Assembly: GCF_905147365.1 (NCBI RefSeq)
Contig: NC_056425.1
Coordinates: forward strand, 12,551,001-12,615,000
Length of the DNA stretch: 64,000 nucleotides
Origin: Aricia agestis
Lineage: Eukaryota > Arthropoda > Insecta > Lepidoptera > Lycaenidae
Reading direction: 5' to 3'
In this document: positions 1-12,299 of the stretch, one piece after another
Layout of the letters: every line of letters starts with the position of its first letter
How positions within the stretch are numbered: the stretch's first letter is position 1
Notes under the pieces: generated by a model
Told to the model about the DNA's origin: nothing
Databases searched by the model: none
Seen by the model: only the letters and a program-made list of their open reading frames with translations
Position numbers and translations under genes: made by a program

Positions 1-10
1 TTATTTTCAG

Positions 11-100
11 AAAGAGCTTTCCCCCCCTCCCCCACTGCCGGCTCTTGTCCCACCCTCGGAGACTTTTATTATATATTCATCTGGACACCTTAGGAACAAC
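11..100 (+). other. possible degenerate or misread upstream PAP2 exon
   Basis: The window opens with an acceptor-like TTATTTTCAG. One frame after it reads AFPPSPTAGS, which resembles the second PAP2 signature (FPSGHAS) with damage inside two C-runs. The frame ends at a TAG after about 27 codons and no clear GT donor follows. It may be a real exon affected by homopolymer errors, a decayed exon, or chance. Confidence 0.5.
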
Positions 101-419
101 TGTACCAACATTCAAAACTACACGAATTATTCGGTCTGAGTTTCTTAATTTTCCCAGGCTAAACATACACAACAACGCACACAAAAAAAAAATGAGTGAA
201 TGATATAATTCTCTGGCTCTGGCGTGTGCGTTGCCATGATTGGATACGCGACGCGCATGCGCAGTGAAATTCCTCATAAATTTTGAGGAAGCGATAGCGG
301 AAGAGGATTTTTTTATTTTTATTTATGAGGATGCGGTAACGGTTGAGGAACCCAAAATATTGCAGAACTTCCTCATTATGAGGAAGCGGAAGAGGAATCC
401 TCAGCAACCCTATAGTGTA

Positions 420-624
420 TAGAGTTCGCTGTGAAAGTAGCAGCGCTGAAAGAGCAATTTTTTCACTTTTGTATGGGAAAACCCGTGACGCTGGGGCACT
501 TGCCCATACAAATCACAGAAAAATTTGGTCTTTCAGTGCTGCTACTTTCACAGTGAACTCTCTACAAGGAACACATACACACCCTAAAGTACTATCACTT
601 AGTTTTGTTACAACCTGTTTATTA
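420..624. mobile_element. MITE family A, copy 1 (left end truncated)
   Basis: Imperfect palindrome. The right arm (TGCTACTTTCACAGTGAACT through CCCTAAAGTACTATCACTTA) is the reverse complement of the left arm. Full copies lie at 5915-6179 and 19051-19321, and a deleted copy at 48329-48501. It ends about 30 bp before the acceptor of the 657 exon. Confidence 0.5.
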
Positions 625-656
625 TTTTTTATTTAATAAACAATTCAATATTACAG

Positions 657-1181
657 TACTACCTCCACCATCGAGCCACAGCTGCCCGCTGGGTGACATA
701 CACGCAGGTGTCCAGCGTGCTGGCGGCCGCGGTGTGTGGCGTCTCCCGGATGACAGACCACAGACACCACTGGTGGGACGTGCTGGCTGGGGTAGTGTTA
801 TCGCTACCGATACTGGGGTATACGGTGAGTGTAGCACTTTGAGTTGATTGGGTGTAGGACCTATGTAATTTGGTCGGGTTATGTAAAGATAGATCACCAC
901 TTATATAACAATTCGATCAAATAACGTATCAGCCATCTACATTATTCTGTCGGGTTATGTCAAGCCGACAGTGGTCTGTTGGCTTGACATAACCCGACAG
1001 AATAATGTAGAATCTAATATACTGACCCTAAGTTTTTTTCTTGATGTAAAAATGATGCTACAATGTTTATTTACAGATGTTCTATGGATGCAGTAACTTC
1101 AAATGCCAAATACGGAAAGAAGAAAAATGCGAAGACAAACCTCAGAAAACAGAGGAATTGAAAAAAGAAGTTGCTTCATAA
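657..1181 (+). CDS. PAP2-family lipid phosphate phosphatase (wunen/PLPP-like), last two exons, 5' partial
   Basis: Two exons are visible: 657-824 (after TTACAG, donor GTGAGT at 825) and 1077-1181 (after TTTACAG, stop TAA 1179-1181), joined in phase 0. The first encodes 56 residues containing SRMTDHRHHWWDVLAG, the third PAP2 signature (SRxxxxxHxxxD) with the catalytic histidine and aspartate, followed by the start of the last membrane helix (VVLSLPILGYT). The second gives a short lysine- and glutamate-rich cytosolic tail ending EVAS. Family members are integral membrane enzymes that dephosphorylate phosphatidic acid, lysophosphatidate and similar lipids at the outer face of the cell. The upstream exons with the KxxxxxxRP and PSGH signatures lie left of the window or are not recognisable here. 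AATAAA-type polyadenylation signals follow near 1795 and 1913. The family call is firm; the exact subfamily is inference. Confidence 0.5.
943..1012. repeat. near-perfect inverted repeat, family D motif
   Basis: Arms ATTATTCTGTCGGGTTATGT and its reverse complement flank a short loop inside the last phosphatase intron. The GTCGGGTTATGTCAA core is shared with copies near 18485-18605, 19540-19980, 30868-30970 and 33925-34035. Confidence 0.5.
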
Positions 1182-2102
1182 CGTCATACACTCTTTTCAC
1201 CAGTCACCACAAGATTATTTAGGGCTTATATTTAAAGTTGAGGACTACTTGAATCTCGAAATTAGTACAATGTCAATTTAAGTAGCCTCTCACTTTAAGC
1301 AGTGTTTGAGATTTTGGGATTAGGTTACGATAGCCAGGTCATCGAACATGCATAAATTCGTTTATCGTTATGTCTGTACGCACGCAAATATCACATAACT
1401 GAAAACGCTATGGCTAGTACATATATGCGAGAGAGAGAGAGAGTGAGAGGCGAAGAGCGAAATAGGTAAATGGCCGAATTTCTGCATGTTCAGTGCCTGG
1501 ATATATAGCAAAAAACAATTTCTGTGACACCTACTTCACCGCTAGTCTATAAGGAAATGTGATATTATTTATTTTCCGTGTGCTCCTAGAGTTTGACCAA
1601 AAAGCGTCTATGTAAGAAATGTCAGTATTCAAATGCAATTATTTAATAGATTTTCTATTTTTATATTTTCTATATATTTTCTATACCTATTTAATTTACT
1701 TTCACCTGTTTTGGATTTTGTTGCTTGTGTCTTAGACGAAATTTACCTTCATGATCAAAACTCGATACCATAGAATATGATTCATAAATAAGCGAAATAA
1801 AATCAAATATTTTTAATACTACCATATTAAACTCATGAAAGTCAATGAAAGTATGTAAGGAAATCAACTTATTATTATGTTAGTCAAATATACAATTTTA
1901 TTTTATGATGCAATAAATATAAATTTCGCTATTTCGTGTTTTATTTAATGGTAAATTCTTCCTTCAAAAACCTTCAAAAACCCCTGCTAGCAAAAATAGC
2001 GAATAACTAGAATATCTGCTTGTATACCGTAACCTCACCGTAACCATTCAAGATCCGTTGGTTTTGTGACATGTGACGTTTATAATGTGCTATCGTCTAG
2101 CA

Positions 2103-2146
2103 CATAGAGTTAATATTACCTATCGGTAGGTAATATTAACTCTATG
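2103..2146. repeat. perfect 20-bp-arm hairpin
   Basis: Arm CATAGAGTTAATATTACCTA, 4-nt loop TCGG, exact reverse complement. GTCTAGCA/TCTAGCA also occurs just outside both arms. Confidence 0.5.
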
Positions 2147-2652
2147 GTCTAGCATATAAACTTATTTACTTATTTATTCAAGTTGTCAAGTAACAGTTGT
2201 GGAAATATTTTTTTTTAAAACACTCATACAAAAAGAAAGGGTTTAATGAAACAAATACAGGTATTTTGTGGTATTTTATTCCACTCATCTTATCAAGTTA
2301 TCACCGAATGAAAACATAAATTAATATTTTAAATGCGCACGGAATAAGAATGATGAATGATGTAAAAAACGCAAAATAAATAAAAAATATTATGTCAAAC
2401 TGATGAATTGTTATCGTGATAAGTACCAAAACGTGGATTTTGAACGAAAAATAATGAACCAAAATAAATACTACAGCGAATTTAATAAATTTTATATTCA
2501 CCAGTTTGCACATAAAAAACTTAATTTTATAACATGAAAACAAAATATATGCAGTTACACTGTTAAGTAAGCACTGGAAACAAGACTTCATACCTTTTTA
2601 TACAGCTGAAGATCATTTTAAATTCAGTAAGGTCCAGACTGGTGTGACCTAT

Positions 2653-2828
2653 AGTCCGGTTGCAGGAAAGACAAATTCGTACAATGAACTATCGCTATTT
2701 GTCTTTTTCAATCGCACACAAAAATATCAGTATTTTGTTTCCACGCGCACTTTATGTAAGCTGTAGAAAGTGCGTTTAAGCACATGTGACTATAGTTCAA
2801 TGGACGCTTGTCTTGGTAACCGGATTGG
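2653..2828. mobile_element. MITE-like element with terminal inverted repeats
   Basis: The left end (CCGGTTGCAGGAAAGACAAA ... CAATGAACTA) is roughly the reverse complement of the right end (TAGTTCAATGGACGCTTGTC ... TAACCGGATT). No coding content. Confidence 0.5.
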
Positions 2829-3186
2829 CATGAATGTGTATAAAATTCGTATTCAAGTTTAGGATTCACTGAGTAAATATCTCTTTACTAACGCACGATG
2901 CAGCAGTCGAGATGTGCACACACAACATTAAAAAGAAACCAATGTTATGTATTATAAGCCTAAACTGTCCCACTGCTGGGCAAAGGCCTCCCCCAAAGGC
3001 TTATAATAATAATATATGTATTAAACTAATAATTGCTTGATAGGAAGCAGACAATTCTAAGAAATAAGACAATTAGCAGCGCAATGACCCAGTATTCACT
3101 ATTCAATGTGTTGTTAACGCGACCATAATATCAGCTACATCGAATGTAACATCAAAATCATCATCGTCATCATTACTAATTTATAA

Positions 3187-3345
3187 ATCTGATCGCACAT
3201 TTGTCAGCGCCGTACGCGCCGAACGCAGCGCATGGTACACGAAATGGGGCGCGTACGGTGCGACGAATGTGCGAGGTTTCACATTCATACAACGAATTAT
3301 AAAATGCGGCGTGTTCGGCGCGTGCGTGCTGATAAGATAAGAAAA
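3187..3345. repeat. GC-rich palindromic repeat, copy 1
   Basis: GCACATTTGTCAGC ... GCGTGCTGATAA with internal GCCGTACGCGCC and GGCGCGTACGGTGCG. A second copy lies at 62338-62505 with the same order of motifs. Confidence 0.5.
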
Positions 3346-3610
3346 GAATATGTTTATTTTGAGAATCACACAACACAACATTTAATATATATGATAAATG
3401 TGGGTCCGTACTCCGTTCAGAACACAACGCGACGCGTAGATGCGTTTTTAAATTTGTATTGAATTGACAGATTTCAATTGCGTGAGACGTCTTGCAAATC
3501 TGTCAAATCCATAACCCATAGGCAAGTATTACACGCATCAATATTATCATGACTCTAGTATCACGCGAGTCACAAGTACTACTGCGATACTGCGATTCGG
3601 CTTATTACAC

Positions 3611-3646
3611 CATCAATATTATCATGGAATCATGATAATATTGATG
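3611..3646. repeat. perfect 16-bp-arm hairpin
   Basis: CATCAATATTATCATG, loop GAAT, then its reverse complement. TTACAC and GTGTAA pair just outside. A direct copy of the left arm sits about 75 bp upstream. Confidence 0.5.
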
Positions 3647-3709
3647 AGTGTAATATGCCCCATAGTGTGCACGTCTCGTATACTCCCGTCTACTTCATCT
3701 TCTCTTCTT

Positions 3710-6700
3710 CTACTTCATGAGCTCGCTGTCTTCGGACAGGGTCTTCTCGTCTACCAGCTTCTGGAGATGCTGTATGAGGCCGTCTATCGTCATCTCGCCG
3801 TGCACCTTGTTGTCTCGCGTGCGCACGTTCACTGTGCCTGAGGTCTTCTCGCGGTCACCCACAACTGGAAATAAGGTATTATTTGTCATTTTATGTAAAG
3901 CCATCTATGTCCCTATTTTAAACTCTCGTGTCCCGTAGATGTCCCGCTCTCACAAAAAAAAGGTCACGTTAGGTATGATGTGCTCACCGAGGATGTAGTT
4001 GAACTGCGCGAGTTGGGCGTTGCGCACCTTCTTGTTGAGCGTGTCGCCGGCGTCCGTGTCCACCTCCGACATGAAGCCCGCCGCGAATAGCTTCTCGTTC
4101 ACCTGACCACAGATGATATTTTTATTAACTTTTGGCTACAAGCAGCAAAAACTTAAGTCATTTCACCAAAGTTAATTAATACCATAAAAAGGGACAAAAC
4201 TATGTTTTAGGATTATCCACACACCTAAGCACAAGCTTCGGTGCGAATACACTTAGTTTGCGGATATTATCAATTTTCATACATGTCGGTTACTAGTTGA
4301 TCTACGCAACTAGTAACTGACTGACTGTAGTTACGGCGTACGTTTGTCTGTCCGCGTGTGCGTGAGAACGTGCGTGTATGCGTACATACCCATATTTTAT
4401 GAGCGTCTGTGCGTGCATGAATGCGTACGTACACGCGTCTGCGTGCGTGCTTGCTCACCTGCGTGGCGTAATCGTCGAAGGCGGGGCCGACGGGCACGAC
4501 GCGTACTTGCCGCGGGCTCAGCCAGAACGGCCATTTGCCGGCGTAAGACTCAGTCAATATGGCGATCATTCGCTCAACCGAGCCGAGCACCGCGCGGTGG
4601 ATGATCACCGGTTGCTTCTTGTCGCCTGTCTCGCTGGAAAGTGACATGCTTAGTTAGATAACAACATTTTAATAAAGATTAAAGATATTTGATAATATTG
4701 ATTATTTGATGGCAGGGCTCTAAAACTATTGGACCGCTTTTGGAGACCACTAGGAGGGATACAAGCTACTTTTTACTATGGAAAAATAGTTTCTAATACA
4801 CTTCCTTGTTACCAAGAAAAGTTTCTAGAGTAGATTATTGATATTAGATTCTTGAAATATTTAAAACGTGCAACAAGATGTTTGTCCGTAGTAACTTAAC
4901 TAGTTGTAGTTAAGTAAATTGCTTGTGATACAAAGTTCACCGGGTCATGTAGTAATGAATATCAACGTCAGATAACCAAATTCATTCGAAAAATCTTTCT
5001 AAGTTTTTTAAACATCTGACTAAACAGTAAACGTACCTCACGTAGGACAAATTGAACCGCTGCGGCAGCTGGAAGTCGAGCTGTATGGTGGCGCACTGGT
5101 GCGAGCGACGCAGCGCGTCCTGTATCGTGATGTCGATCTTGGGGCCGTAAAACGCGCCGTCGCCGGGGTTGAGCTGCCAGGGACGACCGAACTTGTTGAG
5201 GGAGTCTTCTAGAGCCTGAAAGTATATTGTTAATGGTCAAAAAGATGAGTTTACTCGGCCGTGAAAGTGTGTATCAGTGTTGCCAGATATATTGCTATCT
5301 TGGTCGAAAACCCCCTAAATCTAGTGGGAAATCCCCTGATCTGGCAACACTGGTGTGTACAAAATGGTCATTAAGGGTAGTTTAAGCCTCAGTTTCCAAA
5401 GAGTGCGATGGGCGAGGAAAAATAGTAAAGAGGCGCTGTGTTAAGCAAGGGGAATTGCTAGTCGCTAACGTACGTTAAAATTTGTGACCATTATTTTAGT
5501 TTTTTTGTCTTTTTTGTACTCGTAGAAATATTATTGCATTAAAATTAAACATGATTACATTTGCAAAGTAGGTAATAATTCGCACATTCACCAAATCACG
5601 CTGCTTCTCAATTCTCATTCACACTATCTTATTACGCACACACAGGTACAGCGTGTGTTGCCTTATTACCTACAATGCAACTTAGGTAATAATGCAACTC
5701 TGCATCTTTGATTAATTATTACTTTCGAATAATGTAATAAAGTTCAGTTCACGACGCGACATCTCACCGAGCGCGTGACTCGATCTCATATCCCATTTTA
5801 GTAATAGTCTGATCTATGCAATACAGGAATATTCTTGATCTCTTGATTATCTATACCAACCCTGAACAGGCACGGAACATCAATATTTTCGTACGCGAGT
5901 AAGCGAGTAAGATATACAGTGTGTAACAAAAATAAGTGATAATACTTTAGGGTGTGTACGTGTTCCTTGTAGAGAGTTCACTGTGAAAGTAGCAGCTCTG
6001 AAAGACGAAAAAAAATTTTCACTTTTGTATGGGCAAGGGTCCGAGCGTCACGAGTTTCCCCATACAAAAGTAAAAAAATTTTTTCGTCTTTCAGCGCTGC
6101 TACTTTCACAGTGAACTCTCTACAAGGAACACGTACACACCCTAAAGTATTATCACTTATTTTTGTTACACCCTGTATAAGATGGGACGAATAGTGCCTA
6201 TCTTATATATCTTTAAATATTCTAAGTTTTTACCTTTTCAGCGTGATTCCAAGCTTCAAGATCACCGAGATACTTCTCCGGCCTCGTGGACAGTTTCAGC
6301 TGGAACGTGAACCCGAAGGTGCCGTACACTTTGTCCAGGAAATCTAGGCAGCCCATCTGAAAACATACAAAATGAAAATTAAAAACCTCATATTTTTTAT
6401 GTAAAACTGGCACCTTATAATAAAGCTTTATAATATTATGTTACGCTTAGTCTTAACGCGTGATCTGTTATCACACTATGAGCTATCTCTTTTTTTCATG
6501 GAACCATTACTCGAGTCCCCCAGCTCCACCCATATGGTGCCGTCTCGCTCTGCCGCGTCTCACACCAATACGCCTTTAGTCTGAAAAATCTGCGCAACAG
6601 GAACAGAGCGAGATGCAATATAAGCCATTGTCGTGTGGCGGGTGAGACAGTAAATCGATTCGGCGCTGTTTCGCGATTCGCAGTGTCAATATACTAGAGG

Positions 6701-9700
6701 CGTTAAATACACGAAACATTTATTTCATGGAATGCGCGTGAGGCGCGCTATCTCTTTCTGTCTCGGCTCCACCTGTATAGTGCCGTCTCGCTCTCTCCAC
6801 TCACACCATCTCACTCTGTATGTGCTGCGGCGCGCAGAAGATGTGGGCGTCGTCCTGCTGGAAGCGGCGCACGCGGGTGAGGCTCCACCTGTATAGTGCC
6901 GTCTCGCTCTCTCCACTCTCACCATCTCGCTCTGTATGTGCTGCGGCGCGCAGAAGATGTGGGCGTCGTCCTGCTGGAAGCGGCGCACGCGGGTGAGGCT
7001 CCACCTGTATAGTGCCGTCTCGCTCTCTTCACTCTCACCATCTCGCTCTGTATGTGCTGCGGCGCGCAGAAGATGTGGGCGTCGTCCTGCTGGAAGCGGC
7101 GCACGCGGGTGAGGCCGGTGAGGGCGCCGCTGAGCTCGTTGCGGTGCAGCACGCCGAAGTCCGCCAGCCGCAGCGGCAGCTCGCGCCACGAGCGGGTGCG
7201 CATGTCGAACATTAGACTGGAGAGGAGAAATTAACAATGCGTTAAATTTGGAACAGAAATTACAGTCCTACGACAATCATACAGCTAAAATAACTCGATC
7301 ACTGCTGTTATATGTCTACCAGAATCTGATGGCAATTTTTGACAGCAGATTTTCAAAAAGTATCCTTGATCATTAGATAAATTTTTACATATGCATGTTT
7401 AACATAAAGAATCAGCCGCTATAAGAAAAAAAAGGATCAAAATGTTTTATTCCAATTACCCCGGTATTGCCAGTCAATTTATTTTCTCACTTTTTGCCAT
7501 CACATTCTGGTAGACCTATACACTCTATCTTATTGTTTGCTGAATAAACTTCATATCGAGTGCATGTATGTGTACATAAATAGCGAACCAAATATCATGT
7601 TGTTTGAGTCAAAATAAAATTGAGTGAGTGAGATGATTGTATTGAAACATAGACTGCACTCAGATACATTTAATGATAATAAATAATAATCAAACTTCAA
7701 TTGAATGAAGAAATGAAAAGAAAAAATATTTTATTTCTAAATCATTTAATTTACACTTTTAGAAGAGTATGACAGATAACATATGGGGCCTAGTAAATAA
7801 TATTCGTGTCTGAATGCGGCAGTTAGCTGCATTCTGATAGGGATTTAAACTCACCAGTGTCCTGGGCAGTTCATGGGTTTGAGCGCAAAGGTCTCTTTTT
7901 CTACGTCGAAGCTGAACATGTTGTCGGCGTAGTGCGCCCAGTGGCCGGACGTCTGCCACAGCTTCGCGTTGTACATGTTCGGTGTCACTACTTCTTGGAA
8001 TCCGCGTTCCCTGGAATTTAATTGCTGATTTTCATGGATACAATAATAGCTGTGTCAGATACTTCCAATTGATATTCAGTAGCGGTTTTTAAAAAGCTCG
8101 CTTAAACAAGAAATGGATCCACAGATACATCAGTATATTTTTTCGAGAAAAAGTTATCAATTTATCATTGATAACTCTTTCTAATTAAATATTAAAACAA
8201 AAATGTATTCATCAGAGTGTATTGACATGCTCAGGTTATCCTCATAAACTAAGCATCTCATAAGCATGGCCTTTTATAAGAATTTGACTAAAGACACTAT
8301 TTGCTTCTTTGCCTTGTCGAATTATATGAGCGAGAAAATGGCGTTAGACCTTTTACAAAATTTATTTCTTTGTAATGAGCAATCGGACTTACATCATTGG
8401 CGCATGACGTGGTCTATTAAACAATTATTTCAATAGGACCACTTGCACCAATCAAAATTTTGTATTAGCCCATTAAAATATCATACCTTCTCTTTCACAC
8501 ACACAAACAAAGAGCGAGATAGCATGCTGTACAACGAACCTGTACTGTTCTCTAATGAAGTTGACGAGTGTGTTGTATATGTGTGCGCCGCGCGGCTGGA
8601 AGAAACACGACCCCGGCGACAGCTCGTGGAAGAAGAATAGCTCTTGTTCCTACAGGATATAACAAACTATTGAAATAATATCATACATACCTTTATTTAA
8701 ATATAATAGGTCAAAGACCAAAAACGGTCAATGAGCGGAAAAATAGCTCACAACGGGTACGACAACAAAATATTTTGTAGTCCGCGAGGTAATTTAAATA
8801 TAATCTTTGCTCTATATATTTTTGGTATATATATATATATATATACCAAAAATTATAATAGTAGTTTACTTAGGAAGAAAAGAGAGGCAGTTATAGGTTC
8901 GACTATAGTGCTAGAAAACACTACTATAAGTGCTTGTTCAGACACAGCGGGAACCGCGCGTTTCCCGTGTAGAAACCGAGCAGTGTGAACGCTGTAATAC
9001 AACTCCTTGATAATAAGCTGCGAGCGGTTTAAACGCGCGAGTCCAAACCGTATAAACTGTGTGTGAACAAGTACTAATAGAAAAGATGTATCATTAAGGT
9101 AACTATACATAAGGAATAGTAAAGATTTCTCCAAAAATGTAAGTTTTAATTATTTTTATAAGTGTTGCTTTTATGACTCCAACTATAACTCACCCGCCCA
9201 ATCTTCCTATGGTCCCGTTTGGCTGCCTCCTCCTGTATGTACTCCCACTCCTTCATCTGTTTGGGCTCGGGGAAACTCACACCGTACACTCGCTGCAGGC
9301 TCTCCGCTTCCGCCTTACCCTCCCAGTATGTGGCCGAATTCTGAAAAATTGTGATAAATGTTAGATATCTGGAATATCTAGGTGGATAATTTAAAAAAAA
9401 AATATATTTTTAAATTATATCTACCATATTCTCATCTTCACATATTTGCTAAACATACCTTAGTAACTTTGAAAGCTTTAACCTTCCCCGTATGCCTCAC
9501 ATGTGGTCCTCTACATAGGTCTATCAGCGGCCCACATCTATACACTGTGGTGGTCGGTGTATCTACTTTCTCCTTGAGAATTCTCACTTTGAACGGATTG
9601 TAGTCAAACATTTCTAACAACTGCTCCTTGGTCAACTCCAGCCGTTCAAATGCCTGTTTCTCCTTTGCTATTTTCTTCACAAGACCTTCGAGAACATTGA

Positions 9701-12299
9701 AGTCTGATGATGAGATCTGAAATTTTTGTGCTATGTTAAAAATGCACACATTTATACTCTTCTTAAATCACAGTATGGGCACTGGAGACTATTTATTAAG
9801 GCTGAAAATTTAAATATCACATAAGAATTGTTAACCATGCAACAAACATAAGTCAAGTTTCATGCTTAATTATTAACATTTGGATCAAAATATGTTATAA
9901 GAGTTAGTAACAAATCACAATATTCTGTTAATATTGCAAGGGCAACTTACCCCCTTTTCTGGATAGTACATGTCGTAATAGAACCCTTCGTCTATAGGTG
10001 GACCATAACATAAGCATCCTCCATACACCTGAAATTAATGAAAAAAAAAAAAACACCAAGGTAAAATAAATAGTCAACAGTGCTCTTGGTTGAATTTATG
10101 GGGAATATTTGCAATATTTGCTACCATATGTGCAATGTGTGCAATGCACACGGGCACCATCCTCTAGGGGCGCCAAATCGCCATCTTTAGGGTCGCCAAA
10201 ACCAAGGACCCAAAAAAGTTTCCTAAAGGGGCGCCAAAATCCTTTTTTTGCACACAGGCGCCACTAGCCCTTACTGGCCCTGAATATTTGTCGCATTTAT
10301 GTAGGAAGGTCAGAAGCAAAAACTTCTTTGTTTACCTTTTATCTTATTATTTAGGACATTCTTACCCTCTCCATAGCTTCACCCAGCATATGCGCAGAGG
10401 AGTGCCAGAAGACGGCCTGGGCGTCGGTGTTGTCCCACCGCAGCAGTTCCAGCTTGCAGTCACCTTCCAGCGGTCTGTCCAGGTCCCAGAGTACATTGTT
10501 TACTCGGGCGATGATGGTGGAGTCTGCTAAGCCTTGGCTGAAATAAAAAAAATGAAATTTATTTATAGTGAATATTATTACACCTAGCTTGAAGTTTTTT
10601 GCGACTCCATACATGCAAAATTAAATCCTTTTACAATGATATATTTTTGGGAAAGAAAGGTTCCCTATGTCATTGTACTGTACTGTATATCTAAAGCGCC
10701 ATTTATAATCAGCCCTGTTGGGCAGCAAAGTGAGCAGAGAAGAAGATCAGAGCAGTGCGAGAATGTAAATAGTCACTTGTAGTTTGGATTTTAGAGTTGC
10801 AATAATATTATAGACTAGATTTTTAGATATTTACATTATTATAAGTTTTGAGACTGCAAATGATGTAAGATGAAAACTGCTCAGCCCTACTAGACAAGTG
10901 GCAAGCGAATATCGTAAACGCCAACAAAATGTATGCGATTTGACTTAAGTCATCGCTTCGCTAGCAAATACTAATGTCAAATCCCATACATTTTGTTGGA
11001 CTTTACGATAATCGCTTGCCACTTGTCTAGACCCTCAGATATTATCTATTGATACTTACTATTCATTCCAAAACTCGCTTGTCAGCAAATAAATAGGGTG
11101 TTAAATTTAATGAGTTGCCAACAAAAATATTATTGTGTTACAGCTATACAGCATGGCATAATATAAATAAAGCAAACAAGCCAATGAACACACATTGATA
11201 TTATACATTGTGATTAAAAATGCTTTTAAAAATGTAAGAACTATCATTCAGTTTTATTTATATATCATAGTTTTTTATTGATGGTTATTACAAAACTGGG
11301 ACTAAGAAATCAAAATTAAATACAACCAGGTAAACCCAAATAGAAATAATATCAGGACTACTTATAAATCATAGTTGTAGGTTAAGAAATAGGACAGAAT
11401 AATGAAAAATAATTGTTTCTTAGAAATGAACAGAGTACAAAATGTAATTCTAACCAAAAATAATAAGTATGACACATTTTTATAGATGTATAAATTCTGA
11501 TGTGCAACAAATAGCTTTATCGTGTTTAATTTATTGTATTACACTTACCTAATACCCTTTGCAACATCATATGGGGTAGTCTTCCAAGCTTTAGCTTCAA
11601 CTGTTTTGCCGTCAGGTAAGGTGACAACTATGCTCAAATCTGGTTTTGCTGCTAACTCTTCAGCATATTTAGCTTTATATTTGTCCCATAGATCCAGCCG
11701 TTTCTGGATGTATTCCGGCCATGGGTTCAGCTCTGATACGCCACCAGAATTCTCTTCTTTCTTTTTCTTTTCCTTCATAGCTTTAGTTTTGGACTGAAAG
11801 TTCAAATAACCAATTAAAAATGGATCTTTAAACCAACAAAACCACTGTGCTATTTGCACAGTTGGTATAATATACAGTAGCGAATGTCGCAATTACGCTA
11901 TTTTGTGTACCTAACGATCTAGTGAAGTTGCGCTGACTTGCGGAACTCTAAAACAATGCATTCTCAAATCGTGACGTGTCGTGTAAGGTTAATATTATAG
12001 AAATAATTAAGACATAGAAAGTATGTATAAAAGATGTCACAAGAATACAGAGAAGAATATAATGGACAAGATTCAATGACTAGGATTAAAATAAATTATT
12101 TCATTTCTTAGAAATCCTACAAACCCATGTGGCATAGGTTTCTTTGCAGCGGACCAAGTAAACTCTACGAAAGTTGAATAACTTAAGCATCACTCAGAGA
12201 ACGTATAGTTTTGATATTAAAACTGTAAGATATTGTTTAAAATCCTGCCTTTTCGTTTATATTTAAGTTTTGAATTCCTTCTGGAGCCGTATCACCCAT
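3710..12299 (-). CDS. ThrRS: threonyl-tRNA synthetase, cytosolic type, complete
   Basis: Fourteen exons on the minus strand: 12299-12249, 11793-11549, 10537-10366, 10028-9951, 9716-9459, 9340-9194, 8649-8540, 8010-7855, 7216-7039, 6356-6234, 5215-5037, 4633-4459, 4102-3988, 3864-3710 (stop TAG). Total 2142 bp, 713 aa, close to the human cytosolic enzyme. It charges tRNA-Thr with threonine. Domains in order: a lysine-rich N-terminal tail; TGS domain (about residues 55-115, TLPDGKTVEAKAWKTTPYDV); editing domain with HSSAH and CRGPH; class II core with zinc ligands in NCPGHC, DDAHIF and VIIHR, motif 2 around VRRFQQDDAH, motif 3 GSVERMIAILTE; C-terminal anticodon-binding domain ending ELMK. Exons 2-14 have AG acceptors, and all donors except the first are GT. 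Exon 1 (start ATG in context AACATGG, 17 codons) needs a GC donor, AAG|GCAGGA, so the exact start is less sure than the rest. Exon 9's 3' half is tandemly repeated in the next intron. Confidence 0.5.
5268..5353. repeat. short inverted repeat in ThrRS intron
   Basis: GTGTTGCCAGAT ... ATCTGGCAACAC, with partly complementary interior (CCCCCTAAATC / ATCCCCTG). Probably a small MITE. Confidence 0.5.
5915..6179. mobile_element. MITE family A, copy 2 (full length)
   Basis: Palindromic element of about 265 bp between TATACAGTGTGTAACAAAAA and its near-complement TTTTTGTTACACCCTGTATA. TA at both ends fits a 2-bp mariner-type target duplication. It sits in a ThrRS intron and has no coding capacity. Confidence 0.5.
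6765..7112. repeat. 116-bp tandem repeat x3 duplicating a ThrRS exon end and splice donor
   Basis: Units start at 6765, 6881 and 6997 (GGCTCCACCTGTATAG) and are nearly identical. On the minus strand each holds the last part of exon 9 (coding RVRRFQQDDAHIFCAPQHIQ), its GTGAGAGT-like donor and the start of the intron. Only the unit next to the full exon (7216-7039) is joined to the upstream coding sequence. The other two are orphan exon fragments inside the intron. Confidence 0.5.
8824..8850. repeat. (TA)n dinucleotide palindrome
   Basis: TTTGG followed by a TA run and CCAAA in a ThrRS intron. Confidence 0.5.
8928..9080. repeat. inverted repeat, MITE-like
   Basis: AAGTGCTTGTTCAGACACAG at the left is roughly complementary to CTGTGTGTGAACAAGTACTA at the right; interior holds AAACCGAGC and GCGAGCGGTTTAAACGCGCG. 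Non-coding, in a ThrRS intron. Confidence 0.5.
10890..11030. repeat. inverted repeat, MITE-like
   Basis: CTAGACAAGTGGCAAGCG and its complement CGCTTGCCACTTGTCTAG form the ends; AACAAAATGTATG and CATACATTTTGTT pair further in. A related palindrome (ACAAAAATGTATGGAATTGG) lies near 59300-59415. Confidence 0.5.

Larger units (their letters stand above)
1182..3709. other. intergenic region between the phosphatase and the synthetase
   Basis: No coding exon is supported. It holds a (GA)n run near 1430-1445, a hairpin at 2103-2146, a MITE-like inverted repeat at 2653-2828, a repeat copy at 3187-3345 and a hairpin at 3611-3646. The two genes converge here, so their 3' ends and poly(A) signals (for example minus-strand AATAAA near 3353) fall in this stretch. 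Confidence 0.5.

Noticed and set aside
6725..7237. A 170-codon minus-strand open frame with repeated QQDDAHIFCAPQHIQSE
   Set aside because: It reads through the tandemly repeated ThrRS exon end, the splice donors and intron. The true exon is 7216-7039 in the frame that matches ThrRS.
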